From Syntrophaceae bacterium UBA5619 (GTDB lineage: Bacteria; Desulfobacterota; Syntrophia; Syntrophales; UBA5619), in contig DIKL01000022.1 in assembly GCA_002424545.1 (NCBI GenBank), positions 1 through 18,913 on the forward strand: 18,913 bases of DNA. Reading direction: 5' to 3'. The stretch's first letter is position 1. The number at the start of each line of letters is the position of its first letter. Made by a program: the position numbers and the translations under genes. The notes below the pieces were generated by a model. That model worked only from the letters and a program-made list of their open reading frames with translations, made no database searches and was not told the origin of the DNA. Of this stretch, positions 6,451 through 14,064 are shown piece by piece.

Positions 6451-8390
6451 AAAAAGGAGCCTGGTTCGGACTATCGATCTTGGCCTTGATCGTCATCGGC
6501 CTCTTCATCGCCATGCCGTCGCCGGACAAGATCACCAACGGCCACCTGGGTCTCCTGATGCTGGCCCTGATCGTTGTGGCGATCATGCTGGGATTCCCCA
6601 CGGCCTTTACCCTGATGGGTCTGGGAACATTTTTTGCCTGGTACGCCTACAACAGCGTAGACCCGCAGCTGGCGGTCCAGCAGACCCTCGATGTGGTGGT
6701 CCAGCGGGCCTTCTGGGTGATGAACAACGACGTTCTCATCGCCGTTCCGCTGTTCGTCTTCATGGGATACCTCGTCGAACGTGCCAACCTGATCCAGGCC
6801 CTGTTTAAGGGTTTGCACCTGGCCACCGCGCGGATCCCCGGGTCGCTCGCCGTTGCGACGGTCATCACCTGCGCAATCTTCGCCACCGCCTCGGGCATCA
6901 TCGGCGCGGTGGTGACGTTGATGGGGCTCCTCGCCTTCCCGGCGATGCTGAAGGCGGGATACAACGTCCGGCTCGCGGCGGGCTCCACCTGCGCCGGCGG
7001 AACCCTCGGGATCCTGATCCCGCCGTCGGTCCTGTTGATCCTCTACGGCGCAACGGCCGGCGTGTCGGTGGTCCAGCTCTATGCCGGGGCGTTCCTGCCC
7101 GGCGCGATGCTGGCCGCCATGTATGTCGGCTACATCATCATCTACGCGAAGATCAAACCGAGTATTGCCCCGCCTCTCTCCGAAGAGGACCAATACGTCC
7201 CGCTGCCCGGCTGGGCCGAGGCAATCTCCAAGACCAGGAGCAACAACGTCCTGAGGGGATTGATCGGGGCACTCAAGGGAAAGCGGAACGCAGACATCCC
7301 GCTGAAGACGCTGCTCCGTCACCTGCTCATCGCCCTTCTCCCGGCTTTGGCGGTCGGGCTCTTCGTTTTAGTGATCTACCTCTGGACGACCGCGCCGACA
7401 TTGCTGGACACGGCGGGCGTGCAGGAGATGGGATTCGCGGCGGAAGAGACAGGCCCCGGGGTTCCCGCCGGGGCATTGGAAGGGCTGGCGGAACCGGAGG
7501 GCTCTGAAGGCCTTGCTGAACCCCCGGCCGACACGGCGCAGGAGCCCGCGGCCGCAACGGCTGATCCGCAGCAACCCGTCGCGACGGCCCCCCCGTCCGA
7601 GGCGCCTGCCGGACCGGCACCGCCGGGGCGTCATCCCCCGACCATGGGATTCTGGATCACCTTCGGCATCTGCGCGGTGGGATTGGTAATCTTCTATGCG
7701 ATCTTTACCTTCACCCGGCTGGAGATCTTCAAGATGCTGCTGGGGTCATTCTTTCCGTTGGCCATCCTGATCCTCGGGGTCCTTGGATCGATCCTTGTGG
7801 GACTTGCGACGCCGACCGAGGCAGCGGCAATGGGTTCGTTCGGCGGGTTGGGGCTTGCGATAGCCTACAGGCGGTTCAACTGGGGGATGCTCAGGGAATC
7901 GGTGTTTCTCACCGCGAAAACTTCAGCCATGGTTTGCTGGCTCTTCGTCGGGTCGGGGACGTTCGCGGCGGCCTTCGCGCTGCTGGGCGGTCAGGAGATC
8001 GTGGAGGTCTGGGTAAAGTCGATCGAAATGACGCCGACGCAGTTCATGATCATGTCCCAGGTCATCATCTTCCTGCTGGGCTGGCCGCTGGAATGGACGG
8101 AGATCATCATCATCTTCATGCCGATCTTCATCCCATTGCTGGACCACTTCAACGTCAATCCGCTCTTTTTCGGCCTGATCGTCGCGCTGAACCTCCAGAC
8201 GGCCTTTCTGTCGCCGCCCGTGGCCATGTCCGCGTTCTATCTGAAAGGCGTGTCGCCGCCCCACGTGACGCTCAACCAGATCTTCGTGGGAATGCTGCCA
8301 TTTATGGCGATCCAGGTGTTGGCGATCGTTTTGTTGTACATGTTCCCGGCGATCGGTCTGTGGATTCCGTCGCTGATGTTCAGCCACTGA
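6447..8390 (+). CDS. TRAP transporter large permease (DctM family) with Pro/Ala-rich insert
   Basis: This 647-residue polytopic membrane protein is the transport subunit. Family motifs include NNDVLIAVPLFVFMGYL (93-109), GGTLGILIPPSVLLILYG (184-201), GLATPTEAAAMGSFG (452-466) and the C-terminal LNLQTAFLSPPVAMSAFYL (581-599). Usual DctM proteins have about 430 residues. Here there is an extra N-terminal membrane helix (about 5-24) and a large middle insertion (about 235-425). The insertion contains two further hydrophobic segments (about 291-316 and 401-422) joined by a low-complexity linker (331-398) made mostly of Ala, Pro, Glu and Gly. The split and spacing are visible; what the linker does is unknown. 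It is coupled to DctQ by a 4-nt overlap, and the operon ends at the terminator at 8465. Confidence 0.9.
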   Translation: MKKGAWFGLSILALIVIGLFIAMPSPDKITNGHLGLLMLALIVVAIMLGFPTAFTLMGLGTFFAWYAYNSVDPQLAVQQTLDVVVQRAFWVMNNDVLIAVPLFVFMGYLVERANLIQALFKGLHLATARIPGSLAVATVITCAIFATASGIIGAVVTLMGLLAFPAMLKAGYNVRLAAGSTCAGGTLGILIPPSVLLILYGATAGVSVVQLYAGAFLPGAMLAAMYVGYIIIYAKIKPSIAPPLSEEDQYVPLPGWAEAISKTRSNNVLRGLIGALKGKRNADIPLKTLLRHLLIALLPALAVGLFVLVIYLWTTAPTLLDTAGVQEMGFAAEETGPGVPAGALEGLAEPEGSEGLAEPPADTAQEPAAATADPQQPVATAPPSEAPAGPAPPGRHPPTMGFWITFGICAVGLVIFYAIFTFTRLEIFKMLLGSFFPLAILILGVLGSILVGLATPTEAAAMGSFGGLGLAIAYRRFNWGMLRESVFLTAKTSAMVCWLFVGSGTFAAAFALLGGQEIVEVWVKSIEMTPTQFMIMSQVIIFLLGWPLEWTEIIIIFMPIFIPLLDHFNVNPLFFGLIVALNLQTAFLSPPVAMSAFYLKGVSPPHVTLNQIFVGMLPFMAIQVLAIVLLYMFPAIGLWIPSLMFSH

Positions 8391-8464
8391 GGTATCGAGG
8401 TCGCGCATTCCGGAAACGCAGCCGGAACTTTTCTTAAGAAACGCAACCGTTTTCGGAACCTTTG

Positions 8465-8498
8465 CAAAACCCCCGCAACCCCGCGGGGGTTTTGTTTT
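8465..8498 (+). terminator. Intrinsic terminator after the first TRAP operon
   Basis: Arms CAAAACCCCCGC (8465-8476) and GCGGGGGTTTTG (8483-8494) are perfectly complementary over 12 bp with a 6-nt loop. The G/C core is followed by TTTTGTTTT. It lies about 75 nt after the large permease stop and ends that operon. The A-run on the other side could let it work in both directions. Confidence 0.85.
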
Positions 8499-8525
8499 GC
8501 ATTTGCCGCCAAAAGGCATTATAGG
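8497..8525 (+). promoter_or_regulatory. Weak candidate promoter for ftsY
   Basis: TTGCAT (8497-8502) and TATAGG (8520-8525) are separated by 17 nt, immediately after the terminator and about 70 nt before the ftsY start. The -35 matches only 3 of 6 and the -10 4 of 6, so this is tentative. A promoter is needed somewhere here because the terminator isolates ftsY from the TRAP operon. Confidence 0.3.
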
Positions 8526-8593
8526 GTTCCTCGCATTGGCGCCCTTTACCTTGGAGCGGGGGCGGCGGCACAATCCAATACAGGAATCGATGC

Positions 8594-9538
8594 ATGGAAG
8601 AACAAAACAATAAAAAAGGTTTCATCGAACGTCTGAAATCGGGCCTGGCCAAAACGCGGAAGCTTCTGTTGACGGACGTCGACGACATTATCCTCGGCAG
8701 CAAGGAGATCGGCCAGGCGCTGTTCGACGAACTCGAAGAGGCGCTGATCGCGGCGGACGTCGGACCGGCCTTCACCGGCGAGCTGATCGAATCGTTGAAG
8801 GGAAAGGTGAAACGCAAGGAGCTGGGAAGCCCGGAAATCCTCCGGAAGGCCCTCCGCGAGACGATGCGGGAGATTCTTCGCCGGAACGAGGCGCCGCTTC
8901 GGATCCCTTCGGACCGGATCTACACGATCATGGTCATCGGCGTGAACGGCACCGGCAAGACGACGACGATCGGCAAGCTGGCCCGGATCCTGAAAGGGGA
9001 GGGTCATGGGGTGACGCTCGTCGCCGCGGACACCTTCCGGGCGGCGGCTATCGAACAGTTGGACGCCTGGGCGAAACGGGCGGCCGTGCCGTTGATTCGG
9101 CAGGCCGCCAATGCCGATCCCGCCGCCGTCGTCTTCGACGCACTCCGCGCCGCGAAAACCGGCCGTCCCGGCGTGGTCATCATCGACACGGCCGGCCGCC
9201 TCCACACCAAGGTGAACCTGATGGAGGAGCTGAAGAAAATGAAGCGGATCATGGCGCGGGAGCTCCCCGGCGCGCCGCACGAGGTGCTGCTCGTCCTGGA
9301 TGCAACCACCGGCCAGAACGCGATCGCGCAGGCCCGGATGTTCCGGGACGAGATCGGCGTCACGGGCCTCATCCTGACCAAGCTGGACGGCACCTCGAAG
9401 GGGGGTGTCGTCGTCCGGATCGCCCAGGAGCTGGACATTCCGCTCCGCTATATCGGTGTCGGCGAGCAGCCGGACGACCTGCGCCCGTTCCGGGCCGACG
9501 AGTTCGTCGAGGCCCTCTTCACGCCGAACGAACGCTGA
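8594..9538 (+). CDS. ftsY: Signal recognition particle receptor GTPase FtsY
   Basis: FtsY docks the SRP-ribosome complex at the inner membrane and, with Ffh, hydrolyses GTP to release nascent membrane proteins to the translocon. This 314-residue protein has the helical N domain (about 10-98) and the G domain with all GTPase motifs: GVNGTGKTT (116-124), DTFRAAA (146-152), DTAGR (198-202), TKLDGTSKGG (262-271) and GVGEQPDDLRPF (288-299). The long acidic A domain of the E. coli protein is absent; only a short basic N-terminal segment precedes the N domain, as in many non-enteric bacteria. An AGGA site about 10 nt upstream supports the start. It stands alone between a terminator and the convergent PfkB kinase gene, whose stop is 4 bp away. 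Confidence 0.97.
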   Translation: MEEQNNKKGFIERLKSGLAKTRKLLLTDVDDIILGSKEIGQALFDELEEALIAADVGPAFTGELIESLKGKVKRKELGSPEILRKALRETMREILRRNEAPLRIPSDRIYTIMVIGVNGTGKTTTIGKLARILKGEGHGVTLVAADTFRAAAIEQLDAWAKRAAVPLIRQAANADPAAVVFDALRAAKTGRPGVVIIDTAGRLHTKVNLMEELKKMKRIMARELPGAPHEVLLVLDATTGQNAIAQARMFRDEIGVTGLILTKLDGTSKGGVVVRIAQELDIPLRYIGVGEQPDDLRPFRADEFVEALFTPNER

Positions 9539-9542
9539 AACC

Positions 9543-10460
9543 TCAACCCTTCAGTCTTTCGTTGAATTGATCGAAGGTAAATCGGTATTCCTGGGTGCCG
9601 TAGCATTCGACGGCAAAGGAGGCGCAGACGCTGCCCATCCGGGCGCATTGCTCGATATCCATCCCCCGGATCAAACCGCTGATCAGACCGCCCCGGTAGG
9701 AATCGCCGGCGCCGGTTGGATCCTCGACCTTACCCGGCTTGACGGGATGGATGCTGATTTTGCCGTCCACCGTAGCGATCTGCGATCCCGACTCCCCCAG
9801 TGTGGTGATGACCGTCCCGGTGCGTTCCAGCAAATCCTCCCGGGTCAATCCGGTTTTGTCGACGATCATGTTCAGCTCGTAATCGTTGACGATCAGGATC
9901 CGGCACCCCTCGATGGCCTCGAGAAGATCCCCGGCGGTCCACATGGGCAGCGACTGTCCGGGATCGAAGATGTAGTCGACCCCGCTGCGCTTGCAGGCGC
10001 GCGGGTAACTCACCATGTCGTCCATGTTTCCGGGGGAGACGATCATCAGGGTTTCCCCGGGTCGGAGCAGATCCGGGTTCAGATCCGACGAAAATTTCAT
10101 CGCCCCGGGGTTGAATCCGGTGATCTGATTGTCGGCCCGGTCGGTGGTGATGTAGGCCCCCGCCGTGAACTCGTCCTCGATGATTTTGATGTGTTCCGTC
10201 GAGATCCCGTTTTTCCCCAGCCAGGCGAAGTATCTCCGGTAATCCTGGCCGATCGTGGCGGAGATGATCGGCTTTTCACCCATCAAGGCCAGCGAGTAGG
10301 CGATATTGCCCGCGGTCCCGCCGAATTTCTCCTTCATCCCGTCGACCTGGAAACAGACGTTCAGCATATGGATCTTCTCCGGCAGGATATGGTCGGAAAA
10401 GTATCCCGGGAAATTCATGATGCGGTCGTACGCCAACGATCCGGAAACAATGATGTTCAT
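9543..10460 (-). CDS. PfkB/ribokinase-family carbohydrate or nucleoside kinase
   Basis: This 305-residue protein belongs to the PfkB family, which phosphorylates sugars or nucleosides with ATP. The C-terminal signature is EDPTGAGDSYRGGL (246-259) with the catalytic base Asp253 in GAGD. The N-terminal glycine region is FGGTAGNIAYSLALMG (47-62), and NPGAMKFSS (117-125) is also visible. The small-lid substrate region cannot be matched to one sugar by eye; adenosine-kinase-like members look similar. The start ATG at 10460 is preferred over the longer open frame because the family N-terminus NIIVSGSLAYDRI begins there and GAAAGG lies 9 nt upstream. It lies 118 bp downstream of the FmdB-type gene and may be co-transcribed with it. 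Confidence 0.88.
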   Translation of the reverse strand: MNIIVSGSLAYDRIMNFPGYFSDHILPEKIHMLNVCFQVDGMKEKFGGTAGNIAYSLALMGEKPIISATIGQDYRRYFAWLGKNGISTEHIKIIEDEFTAGAYITTDRADNQITGFNPGAMKFSSDLNPDLLRPGETLMIVSPGNMDDMVSYPRACKRSGVDYIFDPGQSLPMWTAGDLLEAIEGCRILIVNDYELNMIVDKTGLTREDLLERTGTVITTLGESGSQIATVDGKISIHPVKPGKVEDPTGAGDSYRGGLISGLIRGMDIEQCARMGSVCASFAVECYGTQEYRFTFDQFNERLKG

Positions 10461-10578
10461 GCGGATGGGCCTTTCAAATCGGTTGCGGCGGTCATTCCCC
10501 TGTTGACCCGCGGAAACCGGGACCAATGATGTCGCCGCAAGGCAAACACAGGAGTGATCCGAGAGGGTGGAAAGGCGT

Positions 10579-10743
10579 TCAGCTTTTCCGGCTGGTCTTG
10601 GTCATGAAGGCGGAAATCCTCTGCCGGACCTTCTTGCCCTTGCACTTGGGACAGGCAATTTTGGCCTTTCCGTATTCGGAGACACTCAGGACGACGCTAA
10701 ATTTTTTGTTGCAGTCCTTGCATTCATACTCGTATGTGGGCAT
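10579..10743 (-). CDS. FmdB-type zinc ribbon protein (54 residues)
   Basis: This small gene begins MPTYEYECKDC, the hallmark start of FmdB-family regulatory or zinc-ribbon proteins. It carries two metal-binding pairs, Cys8-x2-Cys11 and Cys31-Pro-Lys-Cys34, and ends with a basic tail. Zinc binding is expected from the family; the cellular role is not established, since the link to formamidase regulation comes only from the namesake. GGAGG lies 6 nt upstream of the ATG. Codons and composition match the neighbours. A good promoter is found at 10852-10879. Confidence 0.9.
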   Translation of the reverse strand: MPTYEYECKDCNKKFSVVLSVSEYGKAKIACPKCKGKKVRQRISAFMTKTSRKS

Positions 10744-10851
10744 TTCAATCCTCCTTTTCGTCTGCCGGAGATGGCTTCAAACGCCCCTGATCCCCCCGGT
10801 CGGGGAGAAGAGCGATGGCACACCGTTCGCGCAGTCGTCAGCGTTTGTTTT

Positions 10852-10879
10852 ATCTTAGTGAATTGGCATATATTGTCAA
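10852..10879 (-). promoter_or_regulatory. Candidate sigma70 promoter for the FmdB-type/PfkB genes
   Basis: On the minus strand TTGACA (10879-10874, perfect) and TAAGAT (10857-10852, 4 of 6) are separated by 16 nt. The -35 overlaps the stop codon of the upstream aldolase gene (10878-10876). Transcription would start near 10845, about 100 nt before the FmdB-type start. Confidence 0.55.
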
Positions 10880-12039
10880 GAGAGGAAACCGACCCTTCTG
10901 AAATATTCATTTCTGCTTGCGTTTTCAATCGCAAGCAGCACGCCGAAGGCCTCGTTGAAATCTTTTCCGCCGGCGGTGAAAACGCCGTGCCCATGGACGA
11001 TTACGCCCGGATGTTCCTGAAGAACGGGGGGCACGGTCCGGCAAAGACCGTAACGGCCGGTGCCGATCTCCCCCGGAACGATCGGAGCGCCGCCCACGGA
11101 TCTCTTCTCGGGACAGCGGAGGTGGCAGAAACCCCGATCCGGGCAACCCCGCTTGTCGCAATCGAGCGAGAGGATCACCGAAAAACGCGGATGGCCGTGC
11201 AGAACGGTGCGTTTCCCCGTGTAGAGCGCGATCTGGCGGTGGGCGGAGAATTCGCTGGAGGCGGTGATCCCGGCGCAGGAGGAACCGTCCAGCGGGACCG
11301 CGTCGATGCAGCCCGCAAGCTCGTCGAGCGAACTCCCCGTCTGGCTGACGTACAGGACCTTCCCGGCGAGCAGCGAGATGTTGCCGAAATAGGAATCGAC
11401 CAGACGGCAGGCCACCGTCGCGCGCCCGGCCTCCTCCATCGCCAGCAGAACCGTCTCCGCATCGCCGAAAGGTCCCTCCCGGAGCGGGGGCGGGGTTGTG
11501 ACCGGTAGATCGAGGCGCGCCACGGCCCTGCGGAAGGCCTGCTCCCGCCCCGGATCCACCTTCCCCCGCCGGACCTCCGTGACATAATCCGCGAAGAACT
11601 TCACGAATGCGGCAAAACAGACGGAGCAGAAGGTGATGAAGGCCTGTTCCGGGCTCACCGTCCCGAACGTGACGATCCCCTGTCCGGGGACGATCACGCA
11701 TTTGCGCTCCTTCAGCGCGGAAATCATCTCCCGCGAGGCAAACGCCGGCGCCACGGGAAGATCGTGGAAGAAGGTGCGCGTCTCCGTATCCTCGGGAAAG
11801 ATCACCCCGTCGGCATCCGCTGCGAGAAAATCGATGACGGTCCGGTAGGGCTCGGCCGGCCGGGAAAACAGCAGCGACTGGATGTTGAGACCAGCGAAAA
11901 CCTTTTCAAGGACGGGACGCGCTGGATCCTCCCGGTTCCAGACCAGGTCGGCGTCCACGGCGCCCAGCAGCGGGTTTCCCGCCTCCGCATAGCCGGACGC
12001 GACCAGCTTCCGCGCGTATTTCCCGATCAGCTCTTCCAC
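10876..12039 (-). CDS. Class II aldolase/adducin-family protein with duplicated N-terminal half and Cys insert
   Basis: The C-terminal half (about 190-387) is a class II aldolase domain, the family that cleaves sugar or hydroxy-acid phosphates with a divalent metal. SSEFSAH (261-267) carries the expected catalytic Glu263, HGHP (281-284) and HGHG (349-352) supply the metal-binding His residues, and AGGKDFNEAF (356-365) follows. Between the His motifs lies a four-cysteine insert, Cys294, 299, 305 and 309. The N-terminal half (1-185) looks like a degenerate second copy: CVIVPGQGIVTFGTVSPEQAF (114-134) aligns by eye with GVIVHGHGVFTAGGKDFNEAF (345-365), with both His replaced. Single-domain family members have about 200-260 residues. 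The start overlaps the end of the upstream oxidoreductase gene by 13 nt, so the two proteins are probably made together. The substrate is unknown. Confidence 0.82.
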   Translation of the reverse strand: MEELIGKYARKLVASGYAEAGNPLLGAVDADLVWNREDPARPVLEKVFAGLNIQSLLFSRPAEPYRTVIDFLAADADGVIFPEDTETRTFFHDLPVAPAFASREMISALKERKCVIVPGQGIVTFGTVSPEQAFITFCSVCFAAFVKFFADYVTEVRRGKVDPGREQAFRRAVARLDLPVTTPPPLREGPFGDAETVLLAMEEAGRATVACRLVDSYFGNISLLAGKVLYVSQTGSSLDELAGCIDAVPLDGSSCAGITASSEFSAHRQIALYTGKRTVLHGHPRFSVILSLDCDKRGCPDRGFCHLRCPEKRSVGGAPIVPGEIGTGRYGLCRTVPPVLQEHPGVIVHGHGVFTAGGKDFNEAFGVLLAIENASRNEYFRRVGFLS

Positions 12040-13778
12040 GCGATCCCCAGCGCCTCCGCCTTTGCCCGCGTCGGCATCCCCGTCTCGTCCAGACCACGGA
12101 CGGCATAGTAGCGGGCGCGAGCCTCCAGAAACGTCTTTCGGTTGATGGGGGGGACCGGGATGTGATCCCCCTCCGATCCCGACATCGCGAAGAAGCGCTC
12201 CGGCAGATCATCGTCCGCAGCGGTGAATCCGTTTCGGGCGTTCATCATCCTCTCCCGGTAGACGATCCGCTCACCGATCTTCAGGAGATCTTGCGCGGAC
12301 AAGGAAACGCCGGTCACGGCCCGGAAGACCTTGGCATACTCTTCCAGTGAGGCGGCGAAAAATATGAATTTGCAGGCCGTGAGAGAATCGATCGCGGCGT
12401 TCAGATCCTCGGCGATCTTGATGATCCGGGCTTTGCCGCTGAAGCTCATCCGGTCCGTCGCCACGGGTTTCCGCAGAATCTCGTGGGCGATGGGATAGGC
12501 CCGCAGGTGGCAGCCGCCCCGGGTCGATGTCGCATAGGCCAGGGCCATGCCGCAAGCCCCGCGCGGGTCGTAGGCGGGAAGCTCCTGTCCCTTGACCGTC
12601 ACGGCGCATTCGGAACGTCCGCGGGAGGCGGCAAAGGCCGCCGAACCGCGGCCGAGTTCGGCGCCGACACCTTTCCCCCGGCCGATCGCATCGAGAAGGG
12701 CGAGAATATCCCCGGGAGACAGCTTGGTCTGTTCCATTTCCGAATAACAGGCGAGTGTCGCCGCCGCGGAGATCGTGTCCATCCCCATCTCGTTGCAGAG
12801 GCGATTTGCCGCCACCGCGGTTTCCAGATCTTCATTTCCCACCAGCGCGGTAAAATGGGACAGGGTTTCGAATTCCGGCAGCGGCGTCCCGTCCGCCGCG
12901 ATTTTCTTGCAGAGGATCGGACAGCCCCGGCAGCCCGTCTTCTTCGGGCGGTATCGTTCCCGGAGGGCGGGGGCGTTGAGCGACGGCGCCGCCGGGAAGA
13001 AGGTTTCGCGAAAATTCGCCGTCGGCATCATCCGTCGGGCGTGCGTCAAATCATAGAGCGCGGGCGTTCCGAATTCGGCAATCCCGAACTCCCCGAGCAG
13101 GGCGGGTGAAGCGAAGAATAGCCGTCGGATGTCGGCGACGGCGTCCTGCAAGCCTTCGGAATCGGCCACGGCGGTTTCCCCGTGTCCCGTCGTCGTGACG
13201 TAGCGGAGATTCTTCGCGGCGAACGAGAGGCCGAGGCCGTTCCGTCCCGCCGCAAAATGGCCGTCCACCATCACATTCGCGAACGCAATGCCGTTCTCGG
13301 CGGCCGGCCCCGTTACCGCGGCCGCGCCCCGGCCGCGGAGCTTCTTGAAAATCCGCGATGTGGAAAGCCCGGCCATCCCGTTCGCGTCCGCGAGGGTGAT
13401 TTTCCCGCCGTCAATCTCGATCCCGCAGGGACGAGGGCTCCGGCCCGCGATGATCACCCCGTCCCATCCCGCCTTTTTCAGCAGGGTCCCGAAACTCCCG
13501 CCGACGGAGCAGTCGCCGACCGTTCCGGTCAGCGGCGAACGGGACATGATCGTCATTCTTCCCGAGGTCGGCGACGCGGTGTCGACCAGCGGCCCGGTGA
13601 ACAGCAGCAGCGGCATTGCGGGGTCGTCCCAGCGGCGCGTTACCTCCGGCTCGAGATATCGGCCCGCCAGCCCCCGTCCGCCGAGACACTCCTGGTAAGT
13701 CTCGGAAGTCGGCCGTCGGGCTTCCCAGTTCCCCGTCGTCAAATCGATCTGCAGAATCCTGCCGCACCAGCCGTTCAT
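12027..13778 (-). CDS. Aldehyde:ferredoxin oxidoreductase family protein (tungsten-bispterin)
   Basis: These cytoplasmic enzymes oxidise aldehydes to carboxylates with a tungsten-pterin cofactor and pass electrons through a 4Fe-4S cluster to ferredoxin; some members run in reverse. The 583-residue protein has the N-terminal GGRGLAGRYL (33-42), GGSFGTLLKKAGWDG (93-107), cluster ligands Cys283-x2-Cys286-x3-Cys290 and a distal Cys469 (DSLTACKF), and the pterin-region DPRGACGMALAYATSTRGG (404-422). Length is slightly under the usual 600-620 residues. The ATG at 13778 has GAGAGGGG about 10 nt upstream. It is the first gene of an operon with the class II aldolase, which suggests that an aldehyde released by aldol cleavage is oxidised here (inference). 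The divergent IclR gene is the obvious candidate regulator. Confidence 0.93.
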   Translation of the reverse strand: MNGWCGRILQIDLTTGNWEARRPTSETYQECLGGRGLAGRYLEPEVTRRWDDPAMPLLLFTGPLVDTASPTSGRMTIMSRSPLTGTVGDCSVGGSFGTLLKKAGWDGVIIAGRSPRPCGIEIDGGKITLADANGMAGLSTSRIFKKLRGRGAAAVTGPAAENGIAFANVMVDGHFAAGRNGLGLSFAAKNLRYVTTTGHGETAVADSEGLQDAVADIRRLFFASPALLGEFGIAEFGTPALYDLTHARRMMPTANFRETFFPAAPSLNAPALRERYRPKKTGCRGCPILCKKIAADGTPLPEFETLSHFTALVGNEDLETAVAANRLCNEMGMDTISAAATLACYSEMEQTKLSPGDILALLDAIGRGKGVGAELGRGSAAFAASRGRSECAVTVKGQELPAYDPRGACGMALAYATSTRGGCHLRAYPIAHEILRKPVATDRMSFSGKARIIKIAEDLNAAIDSLTACKFIFFAASLEEYAKVFRAVTGVSLSAQDLLKIGERIVYRERMMNARNGFTAADDDLPERFFAMSGSEGDHIPVPPINRKTFLEARARYYAVRGLDETGMPTRAKAEALGIAWKS

Positions 13779-13944
13779 CGCTCTTGAACCCCTCTCCCGC
13801 AGGATTGCACCGCACGCGCATCTCCATAGATCTCCGGCAACGGACGATCAGGCGAGAGATTCCCCCAAATTTCAGACCCGCTGAGGTATTCCGCCGTCGC
13901 GCCGGGAAACCTATCGATCCCGGAAATCGGGAGATTTTCATTTC

Positions 13945-13972
13945 GTTTATCAGCGACATTCCTTCCTGTCAA
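13945..13972 (-). promoter_or_regulatory. Candidate promoter for the AOR/aldolase operon
   Basis: On the minus strand TTGACA (13972-13967, perfect) is followed by ATAAAC at a 16-nt spacing, or GATAAA at 15 nt. The -10 is imperfect and the spacing slightly short, which is common for activator-dependent promoters. The leader to the oxidoreductase start would be about 160 nt. Confidence 0.4.
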
Positions 13973-14064
13973 TCGGGGAGAAGATCTGATGGAATATAAT
14001 GCTTGACAACAAAAAGCAGACGATGCTAACCATAATCTCACAATATAGGACTCGGTTTTATTAC

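Noticed and set aside
6471..7322. 283-codon minus-strand open frame opposite the large permease
   Set aside because: A shadow frame rich in Arg, Gly, Asp and Gln, typical of antisense to membrane-protein codons.
9516..9566. Terminator at the convergent ends of ftsY and the PfkB gene
   Set aside because: Only a 5-bp CTGAA/TTCAG pairing is present in and around the 4-bp gap, with no U-tract; too weak to call.
13995..14000. TATAAT as a -10 box for the IclR gene
   Set aside because: No acceptable -35 is found 16-18 nt upstream; the nearby TTGACA (14003-14008) lies downstream of it and itself lacks a good -10.
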